From: Streptomyces pseudovenezuelae
GTDB taxonomy: Bacteria; Actinomycetota; Actinomycetes; Streptomycetales; Streptomycetaceae
NCBI RefSeq assembly: GCF_029892565.1
Contig: NZ_JARXVH010000007.1
Location: forward strand, 372,001-436,000
Direction: 5' to 3'
DNA: 64,000 nt
The notes beneath the pieces are model-generated. The model was not told the origin of the DNA. It worked only from the letters and a program-made list of their open reading frames with translations, and searched no databases. A program made the position numbers and the translations under genes. How positions within the stretch are numbered: position 1 is the first letter of the stretch; the number at the start of each line of letters is the position of its first letter. Positions 1 to 8,509 of this stretch are shown piece by piece.

Positions 1-783
1 CGAGCCGACGGTCGGCGCAGCGGTGTGGGCGTCGGGCAGCCAGCTGTGCAGCGGCCACATCGGCGTCTTGACCGCGAGCCCGATCCCGATCGCCAAAACG
101 GCGATGACCTGCACGGATGTGCTCAGCGACCGGCCGTTGTCAGTGGCGAGTGCCACCATGTCGAATGTGCCGGCCTTGATCCCGATCAGGAGCAGGCCGA
201 GCAGCATGACGACCGAACCGAGCAGTGTGTAGAGGATGAACCGCCAGGCGGCCCTGGTCCTGCCCTCGCCGCCCCAGCGGGCGATGAGGAAGTACATCGG
301 GACGAGGACCATCTCGAACGCGAGGAAGAACAGCAGCAGATCGAGGACGGCGAAGCTCGCGAGGGTGCCGGACTCCAGGACGAGCAGCAGTGCGACGAAG
401 GCCTTCGGGGTCGGGCCCGCGGGCATCTTGAAGTAGGAGTAGAGCGCGCAGAGGAAGGTCAGCAGCGCGGTCAGGACCAGAAGGGGGAGGGAGATGCCGT
501 CGATGCCGAGGTGGATGCGCACGTCGAGTGCGGGGATCCAGCTGATGTCGGTCGTGGCCTGCATCTTCGACGGATGGTCGTGGTCGAAGCCGAGCGCGAG
601 GACGATCGCGGCGATGAGAACCGCGCCGGTCACGGTCACGCCGTGCCGCAGCACGGCCTGTTCGGGCGACTTCCCCTTCAGCCCGGGCGGGGCGGGCAGG
701 AGGGCGGCGACGGCGCCGAGGAGCGGCGCGACGACGACGAACGCCAGAAGGAACTGCATCACGGACTCGCTGATATCGATCAC
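1..783 (-). CDS. nuoM: NADH-quinone oxidoreductase subunit M, 3' part outside window
   Basis: Antiporter-like membrane subunit of complex I, which pumps protons during quinone reduction. The first 261 codons lie in the window. The GTG start sits 6 bases after the nuoL stop and gives VIDISESVMQ, followed by hydrophobic segments. The proton-translocation signatures are visible: the FEMVLVPMYF segment with its membrane glutamate, and VKTPMWPLHSWLPDAH near the left edge. It is the last gene visible of the minus-strand nuo operon. The family is usually about 500 residues, so roughly half is missing only because of the window edge. Identification is firm; the exact start (GTG at 783 or a GTG/ATG a few codons later) is less certain. 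Confidence 0.93.
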   Translation of the reverse strand, partial: MIDISESVMQFLLAFVVVAPLLGAVAALLPAPPGLKGKSPEQAVLRHGVTVTGAVLIAAIVLALGFDHDHPSKMQATTDISWIPALDVRIHLGIDGISLPLLVLTALLTFLCALYSYFKMPAGPTPKAFVALLLVLESGTLASFAVLDLLLFFLAFEMVLVPMYFLIARWGGEGRTRAAWRFILYTLLGSVVMLLGLLLIGIKAGTFDMVALATDNGRSLSTSVQVIAVLAIGIGLAVKTPMWPLHSWLPDAHTAAPTVGS

Positions 784-789
784 GCGTGC

Positions 790-2784
790 TCACGCTCCCG
801 TGGCGACGAGGAGGGCGGCGACCGCCAGGACGACGGTGCCGGCGAGCAGCGCGCTCACATAGGTCTGCACATTGCCGGTCTGGGCACGCCGTACGGCGGT
901 CCCGAGCAGGCGGGGAAGGGCGCCCGCACCGCGTACGTAGGTCTCGACGACCTCGCGGTCGAGGAACCGGACGAGACTCGCCGCGGCCTGGACCGGGCGG
1001 ACGAAGAGGGTCGCGTACACGGCGTCGAGGTGGAAGCCGACGGCCGCGTGGCGGTGCAGCGGGCCGAGCAGTATCCGCCCGGGGTCCGCCGGGTCGGGCG
1101 CCGAGGCCACGTCTCCGTACGCGGGCGCGTGGCTGGCGATCGCCTCGGCCTCGACGAGTCCGGCGTCACCTTCGGGGTGGGCGGCGACCGCGCCCAGCGG
1201 GACGCCGGCCGCGAGTGTGCTGGTGTGCCGCCACGCGCCGTAGGTGACGATGCCGCCGACCAGGGCCACGCCCGTGCCGAGCACGGAGGTGGTGAGGGTC
1301 GGGGTGAGGTCACGGCCGTCGAACCATCCGGGCAGTGAGCGGTAGGCGAGTCCGCCGAGGGCGAGGGACGGGACGGCGAGCACCCACAGCACCACGGTCA
1401 TGGTGCGCGGCTGACGGCCGTGGTCGGGGGCTTCGGCGCCGTGTCCGCGGAAGGCGAGCAGCCACAGGCGGGTGGCGTACGCCGCGGTGAGCAGGGCCGT
1501 GAGCAGGCCGGCGACGAGCACGGTCCAGCCCGCCGCGCCGGGGGCGTGCTCGGTGTGGCCGGTGGCGACGTGCTCGGCGGCGCCGAGCACGGACTCCTTG
1601 GAGAAGAAGCCGCTGAAGGGCGGGATCGCGGCGAGCGCGAGGAGCGCCACGGTCATCGTCCAGAAGGCGTCGGGGACACGGTCGCGCAGGTTGCCCATGC
1701 GGGACATGGCGGCCAGCGAGTTGGTGCCGGAGGCGTGCATGATCACGCCGGCCGCGAGGAACAGCAGCGCCTTGAAGGCGCCGTGGGACAGGAGATGGAA
1801 GACGGCGGCACCGCGGTCGCCGACGGCCAGGGCGCCGGTCATGTAGCCGAGTTGGCCGATCGTCGAGTAGGCGAGGACGCGCTTGATGTCGTCCTGGGCG
1901 AGCGCGGCGAGACCCGAGCCGACCATCGTGACGGAGGCCATCACGGCGAGGACGACCATCGCGGCCTGGGAGGCCTCGAACACCGGGAGGAGACGGGCGA
2001 CGAAGTAGACACCGGCGGCGACCATCGTGGCGGCGTGGATCAGCGCGGAGACGGGGGTCGGGCCGGCCATGGCGTCGGGGAGCCAGGTGTGCAGCGGGAA
2101 CTGTGCCGACTTGCCCGCGACGCCGGCCAGGAGCAGCAGGGCGATCAGGGTCGGGTGGTCGAGTCCGCCGCTCGCGACGGTGTCGAGGACCTTGGTGATC
2201 CGGAAGGAGCCGGCGTCGGTGGCGAGGGCGAACAGGCCGATGAGGAAGGGGACGTCACCGAGCTTGGTCACCAGGAAGGCCTTGATGGAGGCGGCGCGGG
2301 CCTCCGGGGTCTCCCAGTAGTGGCCGACCAGGAAGTACGAGCAGATGCCCATGATCTCCCAGCCGACCAGCAGCACGATCAGGTCGCCGGAGTAGACGAC
2401 GAGCAGCATCGCGGAGGTGAAGAGGGAGACGAGGGCGGCGTAGGAGGGGTAGCGCGGGTCGTCGCGTAGGTAGCCGGTCGAGTAGATCTGCACGCAGGAC
2501 GCGACGAAGGCGACCAGCACGGCGACGAGGGCGGCGAAGCCGTCGATGTGCAGGGCGAGTTCGATCGGGACCGAGCCGGTGGGCGTGAGCTCCGTGGCGG
2601 CGTCGACGGCCCGGTCGCCGCCCTGGCGCACGGCGACCAGCACGGCGAGCACGAGGGAGGCGAGGGGCGGCATGACCGCGAGCGGGCGGACGAAGCCGGG
2701 GGCCGTGCGGCCCAGGAGCAGGCCCGCTGCCGCGCCCAGGAACGGCAGGAGGGGGACGAGGACGGCGAGGGTGGTCGTGGTCAC
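790..2784 (-). CDS. nuoL: NADH-quinone oxidoreductase subunit L
   Basis: Largest antiporter-like proton-pumping membrane subunit of complex I, 664 residues, the usual size. Visible motifs are GWEIMGICSYFL around residues 140-151 with the conserved glutamate, and KSAQFPLHTWLPDAM around 222-236 followed by PTPVSALIHAATMV, with the lysine and histidines typical of NuoL. About 14-16 hydrophobic segments continue to a membrane C-terminus. The GTG start overlaps the nuoK stop by 4 bases (GTGA), and nuoM follows after 6 bases, so translation is probably coupled. Nothing is truncated or frameshifted. Confidence 0.96.
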   Translation of the reverse strand: MTTTTLAVLVPLLPFLGAAAGLLLGRTAPGFVRPLAVMPPLASLVLAVLVAVRQGGDRAVDAATELTPTGSVPIELALHIDGFAALVAVLVAFVASCVQIYSTGYLRDDPRYPSYAALVSLFTSAMLLVVYSGDLIVLLVGWEIMGICSYFLVGHYWETPEARAASIKAFLVTKLGDVPFLIGLFALATDAGSFRITKVLDTVASGGLDHPTLIALLLLAGVAGKSAQFPLHTWLPDAMAGPTPVSALIHAATMVAAGVYFVARLLPVFEASQAAMVVLAVMASVTMVGSGLAALAQDDIKRVLAYSTIGQLGYMTGALAVGDRGAAVFHLLSHGAFKALLFLAAGVIMHASGTNSLAAMSRMGNLRDRVPDAFWTMTVALLALAAIPPFSGFFSKESVLGAAEHVATGHTEHAPGAAGWTVLVAGLLTALLTAAYATRLWLLAFRGHGAEAPDHGRQPRTMTVVLWVLAVPSLALGGLAYRSLPGWFDGRDLTPTLTTSVLGTGVALVGGIVTYGAWRHTSTLAAGVPLGAVAAHPEGDAGLVEAEAIASHAPAYGDVASAPDPADPGRILLGPLHRHAAVGFHLDAVYATLFVRPVQAAASLVRFLDREVVETYVRGAGALPRLLGTAVRRAQTGNVQTYVSALLAGTVVLAVAALLVATGA

Positions 2785-3224
2785 GCGGTGGCCTCAGCCT
2801 TCCCGGCCCGGTCGGCCGGCCCGGCCGTGCGGGCGTCGCTGTCGGGGTCGTGGGAGTCCCGGCCGTCGGTCTCGGCACCCTCGGACTCCGGCCCGTCGGG
2901 CTCGTGGCCCTCGGCGGTGTCGCGGAGCCGGTCGATGTCCGAGGTGCCGCGGTTGCGGTAGACGGCGAGGACGATCGCCAGGCCGATGCCGATCTCGGCG
3001 GCGGCGATGGCGATGGTGAACAGGGTCAGGGCCTGTCCGGAGTGCAGGGTGTCCCGGGCGGTCCTGCTGAGCCAGACGTCGAAGGCGACGAGGTTCAGGT
3101 TGACGGCGTTGAGCATCAGCTCGACCGACATCAGGACGAGGATCGCGTTGCGGCGGGCGAGGACGCCGTACACGCCCGTGCAGAAGAGGAGAGCGGCGAG
3201 AACGGCGGGATAGGCGAGGTGCAT
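2781..3224 (-). CDS. nuoK: NADH-quinone oxidoreductase subunit K with acidic C-terminal tail
   Basis: Small three-helix MrpC-like subunit of the complex I membrane arm. Residues 1-100 match the family: three hydrophobic segments, the buried glutamate in LMSVELMLNAVNL and the second one in AAAEIGIGLA. The protein is 147 residues where about 100 is usual. The extra 45 residues are hydrophilic, rich in Asp, Glu, Gly and Pro, and presumably cytoplasmic and disordered. The start overlaps the nuoJ stop by one base (TGATG), and the stop overlaps nuoL. The tail is a feature of this paralogous operon, as nuoC and nuoI are extended as well. Confidence 0.95.
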   Translation of the reverse strand: MHLAYPAVLAALLFCTGVYGVLARRNAILVLMSVELMLNAVNLNLVAFDVWLSRTARDTLHSGQALTLFTIAIAAAEIGIGLAIVLAVYRNRGTSDIDRLRDTAEGHEPDGPESEGAETDGRDSHDPDSDARTAGPADRAGKAEATA

Positions 3225-3973
3225 CAGCGGGCGCCTTCCTGCTTGGCCGGACCGGTTCCCTCAACCGGGCCATTTCCACCGATCGTGTGATTACGGGAAT
3301 CCGGGACAGAAGGGGAACTCTCCGTGATCGTCCGGGAGTTCACAGGGGGAGAACTCGACTCCGCCTTCGCTTTGCGGGACAGGACGATCGCGCCGACCAG
3401 GGCCGCGAGGAGAAGGACGGAGAGGGCCTCGAAGGGGAGCACCCAGTTCTGGAACAGGCTCGCTCCGGTGACGGCGGTGGTGCCGGCGGCCGGGCCGTCC
3501 AGATCGATCCAGGTCGCGCGGAAAGCGTCGACGACGACCCAGACCAGGGCGGCCGCGGCGGCGACGGCCACGGTGAGGGCGGCCCAGCGGTTGCCGGAAT
3601 CGGCGTCCGGGGAGCGGCCGATGGGGGCCTTGGTGAGCATCAGACCGAACAGAAGGAGGACGACGACGGAACCGACATAGATGAGGACCTGCACCCAGGC
3701 GATGAACTCGGCGGTGAGCAGGAGGTATTCGACGGCGAGACCACCGAGGGTCACCACCAGCCACAGGGCGGCGTGCACCAGCTGCCGGGTGGTGACGGTG
3801 ACGAGGGCGGCGCCGAAGGTGACCAGGCCGACGAGGAGGAAGGCGACCTCGACGCCGGTCGGGGAGAGGAAGCCGTGGGTCTCGGCGGCGGCCGTGGTCA
3901 GCGTGGGGTGCGCGGCGGAGGCGGGCACGGCAAGGGCATGTGCCGCGGTAGCGGCGGCTGCGGCGAGGGTCAC
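3224..3973 (-). CDS. nuoJ: NADH-quinone oxidoreductase subunit J
   Basis: Membrane subunit of complex I with five predicted helices. The family signature is in the segment around residues 80-115 (GGLAVEYLLLTAEFIAWVQ, then LIYVGSVVVLLLFGLML), which forms the flexible pi-bulge helix of TM3. It has 249 residues including a hydrophilic C-terminal tail of about 45 residues rich in Ser, Pro and Asn. The GTG start overlaps the nuoI stop (GTGA). The N-terminal AAAAATAAHALAVPASAAHP stretch is Ala-rich and could be partly upstream of the true start, but no better in-frame start with a ribosome site was seen. Confidence 0.95.
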   Translation of the reverse strand: MTLAAAAATAAHALAVPASAAHPTLTTAAAETHGFLSPTGVEVAFLLVGLVTFGAALVTVTTRQLVHAALWLVVTLGGLAVEYLLLTAEFIAWVQVLIYVGSVVVLLLFGLMLTKAPIGRSPDADSGNRWAALTVAVAAAAALVWVVVDAFRATWIDLDGPAAGTTAVTGASLFQNWVLPFEALSVLLLAALVGAIVLSRKAKAESSSPPVNSRTITESSPSVPDSRNHTIGGNGPVEGTGPAKQEGAR

Positions 3974-4932
3974 GATGCGCCTCCCTCGGCTTCGGGTGGC
4001 TTGGGCGACTCGGGCGGCTCGGGCTTCGCGGGCGGCTCGGGCGGGTCTGCCGGGGTGGGCGGGTCTGCCGGGGTGGGTGGAGTGGGTCGCTCTGCCGAGG
4101 CGGGCGGGTCTGCCGGAGTGGGCGGCAGAGGAGGCGTGGGCGGCTCCGCCGGGGTGGGTGGAGTGGGCGGGTCTGCCGGAGTGGGTGGGGCGGGCGGCTC
4201 CGCCGGGGTAGGCCCGTCCGCCGGAGTAGGCACGGTAGACGGCTCTGCCGGAGTAGGCGGCTCACCCTGGACGGGAGGCTCGGGCGGCGTGACCTGCGCC
4301 GTAGGGCCGGCCTGAGCGGTCGGCTCGCTCGACTCCTCCTGCGCAGCCTGTGCGGCCGGCGTGACCTGTGCGGCCTGTGCGGCTTGCGCAGCCGCCAGTT
4401 TCTCGGCGGTCTTGTGGGCGGCGGCGATTTCCTTCGGTTCCTCCGCGCCGGGGTCGAGGGCGGGAGGGGCCGGGACGGTCCACATCCACTCTCGGAGCTT
4501 GTCCCGCTCGTGGGTGAGTTCGCGGATGTCGGTCTCGGCGTACTCGAACTCAGGGGACCAGAACAGCGCGTCGAAAGGACAGACCTCAATGCAGATACCG
4601 CAGTACATGCACAGGGAGAAGTCGATGGCGAAGCGGTCGAGGACGTTGCGGCTGCGCTCGCGGCCGCCGGGGGCCGCCGCCGGGACCGTCTCCTTGTGGG
4701 AGTCGATGTAGATGCACCAGTCGGGGCACTCACGGGCGCACAGCATGCAGACCGTGCAGTTCTCCTCGAACAGGCCGATCACACCGCGAGTGCGGGGCGG
4801 GAGGTCGGGCTGAACGTCCGGGTACTGCTCGGTGACGGTCCTCTTCGTCATCGTGCGGAGGGTGACGGCCAGACCTTTGGCCAGGCCGGAGCCGGGAAAA
4901 CGGGGCCGGGTGGGCGGGAGGGGCTCGGCCAT
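3970..4932 (-). CDS. nuoI: NADH-quinone oxidoreductase subunit I with long Pro-rich tail
   Basis: Peripheral iron-sulfur subunit carrying clusters N6a and N6b, which pass electrons toward NuoB. Two CxxCxxCxxxCP motifs are present: C59, C62, C65, C69 and C108, C111, C114, C118. The recognisable domain ends near residue 155. It is followed by about 150 residues that are Ala/Gln-rich and then almost pure Pro/Thr/Ala/Glu repeats (PPTPADPPTPPTPAEPP-like units). Ordinary NuoI is 160-210 residues and this one is 320. The ATG at 4932 begins 2 bases after the nuoH stop and reads MAEPLPPTRP. The repeat tail is low complexity, so its exact length probably varies between strains. Confidence 0.94.
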   Translation of the reverse strand: MAEPLPPTRPRFPGSGLAKGLAVTLRTMTKRTVTEQYPDVQPDLPPRTRGVIGLFEENCTVCMLCARECPDWCIYIDSHKETVPAAAPGGRERSRNVLDRFAIDFSLCMYCGICIEVCPFDALFWSPEFEYAETDIRELTHERDKLREWMWTVPAPPALDPGAEEPKEIAAAHKTAEKLAAAQAAQAAQVTPAAQAAQEESSEPTAQAGPTAQVTPPEPPVQGEPPTPAEPSTVPTPADGPTPAEPPAPPTPADPPTPPTPAEPPTPPLPPTPADPPASAERPTPPTPADPPTPADPPEPPAKPEPPESPKPPEAEGGAS

Positions 4933-4934
4933 GG

Positions 4935-5903
4935 TTAGGAGATCACCACCTTGACGATGCCGGTGAGGGCGATCTGGGCGAGGGAGAGGGGGACCAGGAG
5001 AGTCCAGGAGAGTTTCTGCAGCTGGTCCTCGCGCAGGCGGGGGTAGGTGACGCGGAGCCAGATGACGACGAAGGCCAGGACGGCCGTCTTCAGCAGGGTC
5101 CAGACCCAGCCGAGGCCGTCGGCACCCCAGGGACCGTGCCAACCGCCCAGGAAAAGGACGGTGGTCAGACCGCACAGAACGATGATTCCGGCGTACTCGG
5201 CGAGGAGGAACAGGGCGAAGCGCAGGCCGGTGTACTCGGTGTAGGCGCCGAAGATGATCTCCGAGTCGGCGACGGGCATGTCGAAGGGCGGGCGCTGGAG
5301 TTCGGCGAGGCCGGCGACGAAGAAGACGATCGCGCCGACGATCTGCCAGGGCAGCCACCACCACTCGAAGGCGTCGAGGATGCCGGGGAGGGAGACGGTG
5401 CCGGCCGCCATGGCCACCGAGGCGGCGGTGAGCAGCATCGGGAGTTCGTAGGCGAGGAGTTGGGCGGCGGTGCGCAGGCCGCCCAGGAGGGAGAACTTGT
5501 TGGCGGAGGCCCACCCGGCCATGAGTGAGCCGAGGACGCCCACGCCCATCACCGCGAGCACGAAGAAGATGCCCGCGTCGATGACTTGGCCGACCGCGCC
5601 CTCGCCGGGGCCGATGGGGATGGCCAGCAGGACGATCAGGTACGGGAGGAGGGCTACGGCGGGGGCGAGTTGGAAGATACGGCGGTCCGCGCCCGCCGGG
5701 ACCACGTCTTCCTTCTGCGCGAACTTGACGCCGTCCGCGACGAGTTGGGCCCAGCCGTGGAAACCGCCGGCGTACATCGGGCCGAGGCGGCCCTGCATGT
5801 GGGCCATGACCTTGTGCTCGGTCTGACCGACGATGAGGGGGAAGGTGAGGAAGACGACGAAGACGATCAGGAGTCGCAGGGCGACGTCGAGAGCGTCGTT
5901 CAC
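4935..5903 (-). CDS. nuoH: NADH-quinone oxidoreductase subunit H
   Basis: Membrane subunit at the quinone-binding interface of complex I, 322 residues, about eight helices. Conserved segments include HKVMAHMQGRLGPMYAG near residue 30, DGVKFAQKEDVVP near 60, the ELPMLLTAASVAM helix, and AELQRPPFDMPVADSEI, a loop that lines the quinone chamber. The GTG start overlaps the nuoC stop by 4 bases. It directly follows nuoC, whereas in a full operon nuoD, E, F and G would intervene, so the partner 49-kDa (NuoD) subunit must come from elsewhere if a classical quinone site is to form. Confidence 0.95.
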   Translation of the reverse strand: MNDALDVALRLLIVFVVFLTFPLIVGQTEHKVMAHMQGRLGPMYAGGFHGWAQLVADGVKFAQKEDVVPAGADRRIFQLAPAVALLPYLIVLLAIPIGPGEGAVGQVIDAGIFFVLAVMGVGVLGSLMAGWASANKFSLLGGLRTAAQLLAYELPMLLTAASVAMAAGTVSLPGILDAFEWWWLPWQIVGAIVFFVAGLAELQRPPFDMPVADSEIIFGAYTEYTGLRFALFLLAEYAGIIVLCGLTTVLFLGGWHGPWGADGLGWVWTLLKTAVLAFVVIWLRVTYPRLREDQLQKLSWTLLVPLSLAQIALTGIVKVVIS

Positions 5904-7246
5904 TGCGGGCCTCCTGCGGGGTCTTCGGGGGTTGGAGCTTTGGGGCTTGGGGCTTGGGGGGCGGCTTCGGGATTCGGGGCGGACTCCTCGGGGGCCTCAG
6001 GGTCTTGGGGCGCCTGAGCTGCGTGGGGCGCCTTCGGATCGGGGGCTTGTTCCGCTCCCGAAGCGACTTCCGAAGCGGCATCCGAGGTGGACTCCGCGGA
6101 TTCCGACGGTGGTTCTGGGCTGGATTTCGGGGCGTCGAAGGCCGGGCGGGCGTGGTGCCACGGGGCGTCTGGGCTGCGAGGAGTCGTGGGTGCCTTCGGC
6201 GGTGCGGCGGACTCGCTCTGGTCGTCGGACGACGGTTCCGGTTCCGGAGTGGTCGCGGGCTGCTGGCTGGCGGAACCCTGCGAGGCACTGCGGCTCCGGC
6301 GGGGGCCTGCGGGAGCGCTGCCCGTGCTCTCGGCTCCCGGTGACGTCTGGCCGGCCGAGCCCTCGGACGCGGTGCGGTTACGCCGTGGCGAGGAGGGTGA
6401 GGCCGGAGCCGAACCAGGCGTCGGCGTCTCCCCCGACGTACCAACTGCCGGTGCCGCGCCCGACGAAGCACCCTCGGTTGCCGGTGCCGACGAACCCTCC
6501 GCCGGACCAGCCCCCGCCTGGCTGGCGGAGCCATCCCCGGCCGTGCGGGTGCGGCGGGGCGGGCGGTCGCCTGTGGCTCGGGCTGGACGGTCGGCTGTGG
6601 CACCGGCGGGGCGTTCGACCGCCGCGCGGCCCGGGGCTCGGCCGGCTGCTCGGGCCGGGCGGGTCGGGGCCGGAGGGAGTTGGCCCTTTTGGGGGCCCCA
6701 CTCGTTGGGGTCGGGGACGCCTGGGGGGAGGGTCTGGCGGCGTTTGGGGCCGCCGTGGTCGGACTCGCCCGGTTCCTTGGCGCCGGGCCAGGCCTTGGCT
6801 ACGCGGGCCGCCAGGACGAAGTCCTTGCGCAGGGGGTGGCCTTCGAAGGTTTCCGGGAGGAGGAGGTGGTCCAGGGCGGGGTGGCCGTCGAAGACGACGC
6901 CGAACATCTCGTGGGTCTCGCGTTCATGCCAGGCGGCGCCCGCGTAGACGTCGACGGCGGAGGCGAGGGCCGGTGCCTCGTGCGGGACCGTGGTGCGCAC
7001 CAGGAGGCGGCGGACCGGCGAGAGGGCCACGACGTGGGCGGAGACCCGGAAGCCGGTGCCCGGTTCGTCGACGGCGCTGAGCCAGTCGAAGTAGGTGCAG
7101 CCCAGTTCGTCGCGCGCCACTCGCAGTGCGGTGAGCCAGGTGGCGGGCGGGACGTCGACCGTCAGGACCTCGTAGGACTCCTCGGCGGTGGCCTCCGTAC
7201 CGAAGAGTTCTTCGGCGGGGGCGGGGAGCCAGCCGACCAGGGTCAT
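5900..7246 (-). CDS. nuoC: NADH-quinone oxidoreductase subunit C with very long disordered tail
   Basis: 30-kDa subunit of the peripheral arm. The family core spans about residues 1-180. It includes CTYFDWLSAVDEPG, the WHERETHEMFGVVFDGHP signature near 115-135 and LLLPETFEGHPLRKDF. After PNEWGPQKGQ the protein continues for about 265 residues of Pro, Ala, Ser, Arg and Glu with recurrent SRSASQGSA-like and TAGDGSASQ-like units, giving 448 residues in total against the usual 200-250. No NuoD-like sequence follows, so this is not a NuoCD fusion. The ATG overlaps the nuoB stop (ATGA), and its stop overlaps nuoH. Confidence 0.92.
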   Translation of the reverse strand: MTLVGWLPAPAEELFGTEATAEESYEVLTVDVPPATWLTALRVARDELGCTYFDWLSAVDEPGTGFRVSAHVVALSPVRRLLVRTTVPHEAPALASAVDVYAGAAWHERETHEMFGVVFDGHPALDHLLLPETFEGHPLRKDFVLAARVAKAWPGAKEPGESDHGGPKRRQTLPPGVPDPNEWGPQKGQLPPAPTRPARAAGRAPGRAAVERPAGATADRPARATGDRPPRRTRTAGDGSASQAGAGPAEGSSAPATEGASSGAAPAVGTSGETPTPGSAPASPSSPRRNRTASEGSAGQTSPGAESTGSAPAGPRRSRSASQGSASQQPATTPEPEPSSDDQSESAAPPKAPTTPRSPDAPWHHARPAFDAPKSSPEPPSESAESTSDAASEVASGAEQAPDPKAPHAAQAPQDPEAPEESAPNPEAAPQAPSPKAPTPEDPAGGPQ

Positions 7247-7869
7247 CGCGCGTCCCCCTCGGCCGAGGGAGTCGGCGGGGGCTTCACCAGGTCGCTCTGC
7301 AGGGCCGCTGTCGACGGGCGGGCCGGGGCTGCGCCGTAGCGCTCCGCCAGGGACTCGCGGGCGATCTTCTCCTGGAGTTTGAGGATTCCCTGGAGGAGGG
7401 CCTCGGGGCGGGGTGGGCAGCCGGGGACGTAGACGTCGACCGGGATGATCTGGTCGACGCCCTTGGTGACGGAGTAGGAGTCCCAGTAGGGGCCGCCGCA
7501 GTTGGAGCAGGCGCCGAAGGAGATGACGTATTTCGGTTCGGGCATCTGTTCGTAGAGGCGCTTGACCGCGGGGGCCATCTTGTCCGTGACCGTGCCGGAG
7601 ACGACCATCAGGTCGGCCTGGCGCGGGCCGGGTGCGAAGGGGATGACGCCGAGGCGGATGAAGTCGTGGCGGGCCATGGACGCGGCGATGAACTCGATGG
7701 CGCAGCAGGCGAGGCCGAAGTTGAAGACCCAGAGGGAGTAGCGGCGGCCCCAGTTGAGGACCACCTTCATCGGCTCGGGGGCGAGGCGGGCGAGGGCGCC
7801 CAGGCGTTTCGGCTCGGGGAGGTACACCGGCTCCGGCGAGGACGAGGTCACTTCTGGCGTCACGTCCAT
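7243..7869 (-). CDS. nuoB: NADH-quinone oxidoreductase subunit B
   Basis: Carries tetranuclear cluster N2, the terminal electron donor to quinone in complex I. All four ligands are present: the tandem C55-C56 in FGLACCAIEF, C121 in FGACSNCGG and C151 in YVPGCPP. It has 208 residues, slightly longer than usual because of a short Pro/Ala-rich C-terminus. The ATG at 7869 lies inside the end of nuoA (10-base overlap), and MDVTPEVTSS precedes the conserved fold. Intact N2 ligands argue that this second nuo cluster is redox-active and not a pure Mrp-like antiporter. Confidence 0.95.
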   Translation of the reverse strand: MDVTPEVTSSSPEPVYLPEPKRLGALARLAPEPMKVVLNWGRRYSLWVFNFGLACCAIEFIAASMARHDFIRLGVIPFAPGPRQADLMVVSGTVTDKMAPAVKRLYEQMPEPKYVISFGACSNCGGPYWDSYSVTKGVDQIIPVDVYVPGCPPRPEALLQGILKLQEKIARESLAERYGAAPARPSTAALQSDLVKPPPTPSAEGDAR

Positions 7870-8270
7870 GCCAGGACGCCCTTCTTGTAGGCGTACAGCA
7901 GGCCGACGGCGAGGAAGCCGAGGAAGATGAACATCTCCACGAGGGTCGTCGCACCGTAGCCGGGGGCGGCGAAGACCGTGGCCCAGGGGAACAGGAAGAT
8001 CGAGTCGACGGCGAAGATGACGTAGAGGAAGGCGTAGACGTAGTAGCGGACCTGGGTGTGGGCCCAGCCCTCGCCGACGGGGTCGACTCCGCACTCGTAG
8101 GTCAGGAGCTTCTCGGGGGTGGGGACCACCGGTCTCAGCAGGCGGCCGGCGCCGAAGGCGACGGCTACGAAGAGCACGCCGACGACGGCGAGCAGTCCGA
8201 CGACCGAGTACGACTCGAAGTAGTCCGCCGCGACGACGACGGTCGGATCGAGGACAGTCGGTTCCCGCAC
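7860..8270 (-). CDS. nuoA: NADH-quinone oxidoreductase subunit A
   Basis: Three-helix membrane subunit, 136 residues, first gene of the operon. The conserved KLLTYECGVDPVGEGW loop (with the switch cysteine) and the RYYVYAFLYVIFAVDSIFLFPW helix are clear. The GTG start at 8270 is preceded by an AAGGGA ribosome site about 9 bases upstream. The promoter must lie in 8271-8509, which it shares with the divergent kinase genes; a direct repeat there may be an operator. All downstream nuo genes overlap or nearly touch, so one transcript for A-B-C-H-I-J-K-L-M is expected. Confidence 0.95.
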   Translation of the reverse strand: MREPTVLDPTVVVAADYFESYSVVGLLAVVGVLFVAVAFGAGRLLRPVVPTPEKLLTYECGVDPVGEGWAHTQVRYYVYAFLYVIFAVDSIFLFPWATVFAAPGYGATTLVEMFIFLGFLAVGLLYAYKKGVLAWT

Positions 8271-8288
8271 GTCCGCGTCCGTCCCTTC

Positions 8289-8324
8289 GCTGCTGTTCGA
8301 CGATAGCTGCTGCTGTTCGACGAT
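8289..8324. repeat. Two 16-bp direct repeats between nuoA and the sensor kinase
   Basis: The sequence GCTGCTGTTCGACGAT occurs at 8289-8304 and again at 8309-8324. The copies are exactly 20 bp apart, so they lie on the same face of the helix. They lie 19 bp upstream of the nuoA start and in the divergent promoter region with the kinase genes. The arrangement suits an operator for a dimeric regulator, possibly the response regulator encoded nearby. That role is inferred. Confidence 0.5.
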
Positions 8325-8509
8325 CTGCGATCTCTACGGACGGGAGTCTAGGCCCTGATAAAGAGACGGTAAGCAGCCCGTCAGGCTTGAGATCTGCTCG
8401 ATATGCCGGGGCGGCACCGACGACCGTGCCGGGGGGTGGGGTTTTCCCCAGGGGAACCTGGCGGTCCTCCTCATGGCGCGAGGGCGCGGTGGGCGGCACG
8501 CTAGCCCAT

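Noticed and set aside
25..1338. 437-codon plus-strand frame over nuoM and nuoL
   Set aside because: Antisense shadow of membrane genes, rich in Glu, Gly and Arg with no fold.
5900..7246. NuoCD fusion
   Set aside because: The long C-terminal part of NuoC is Pro/Ala/Ser low complexity with none of the NuoD histidine or quinone-site motifs.
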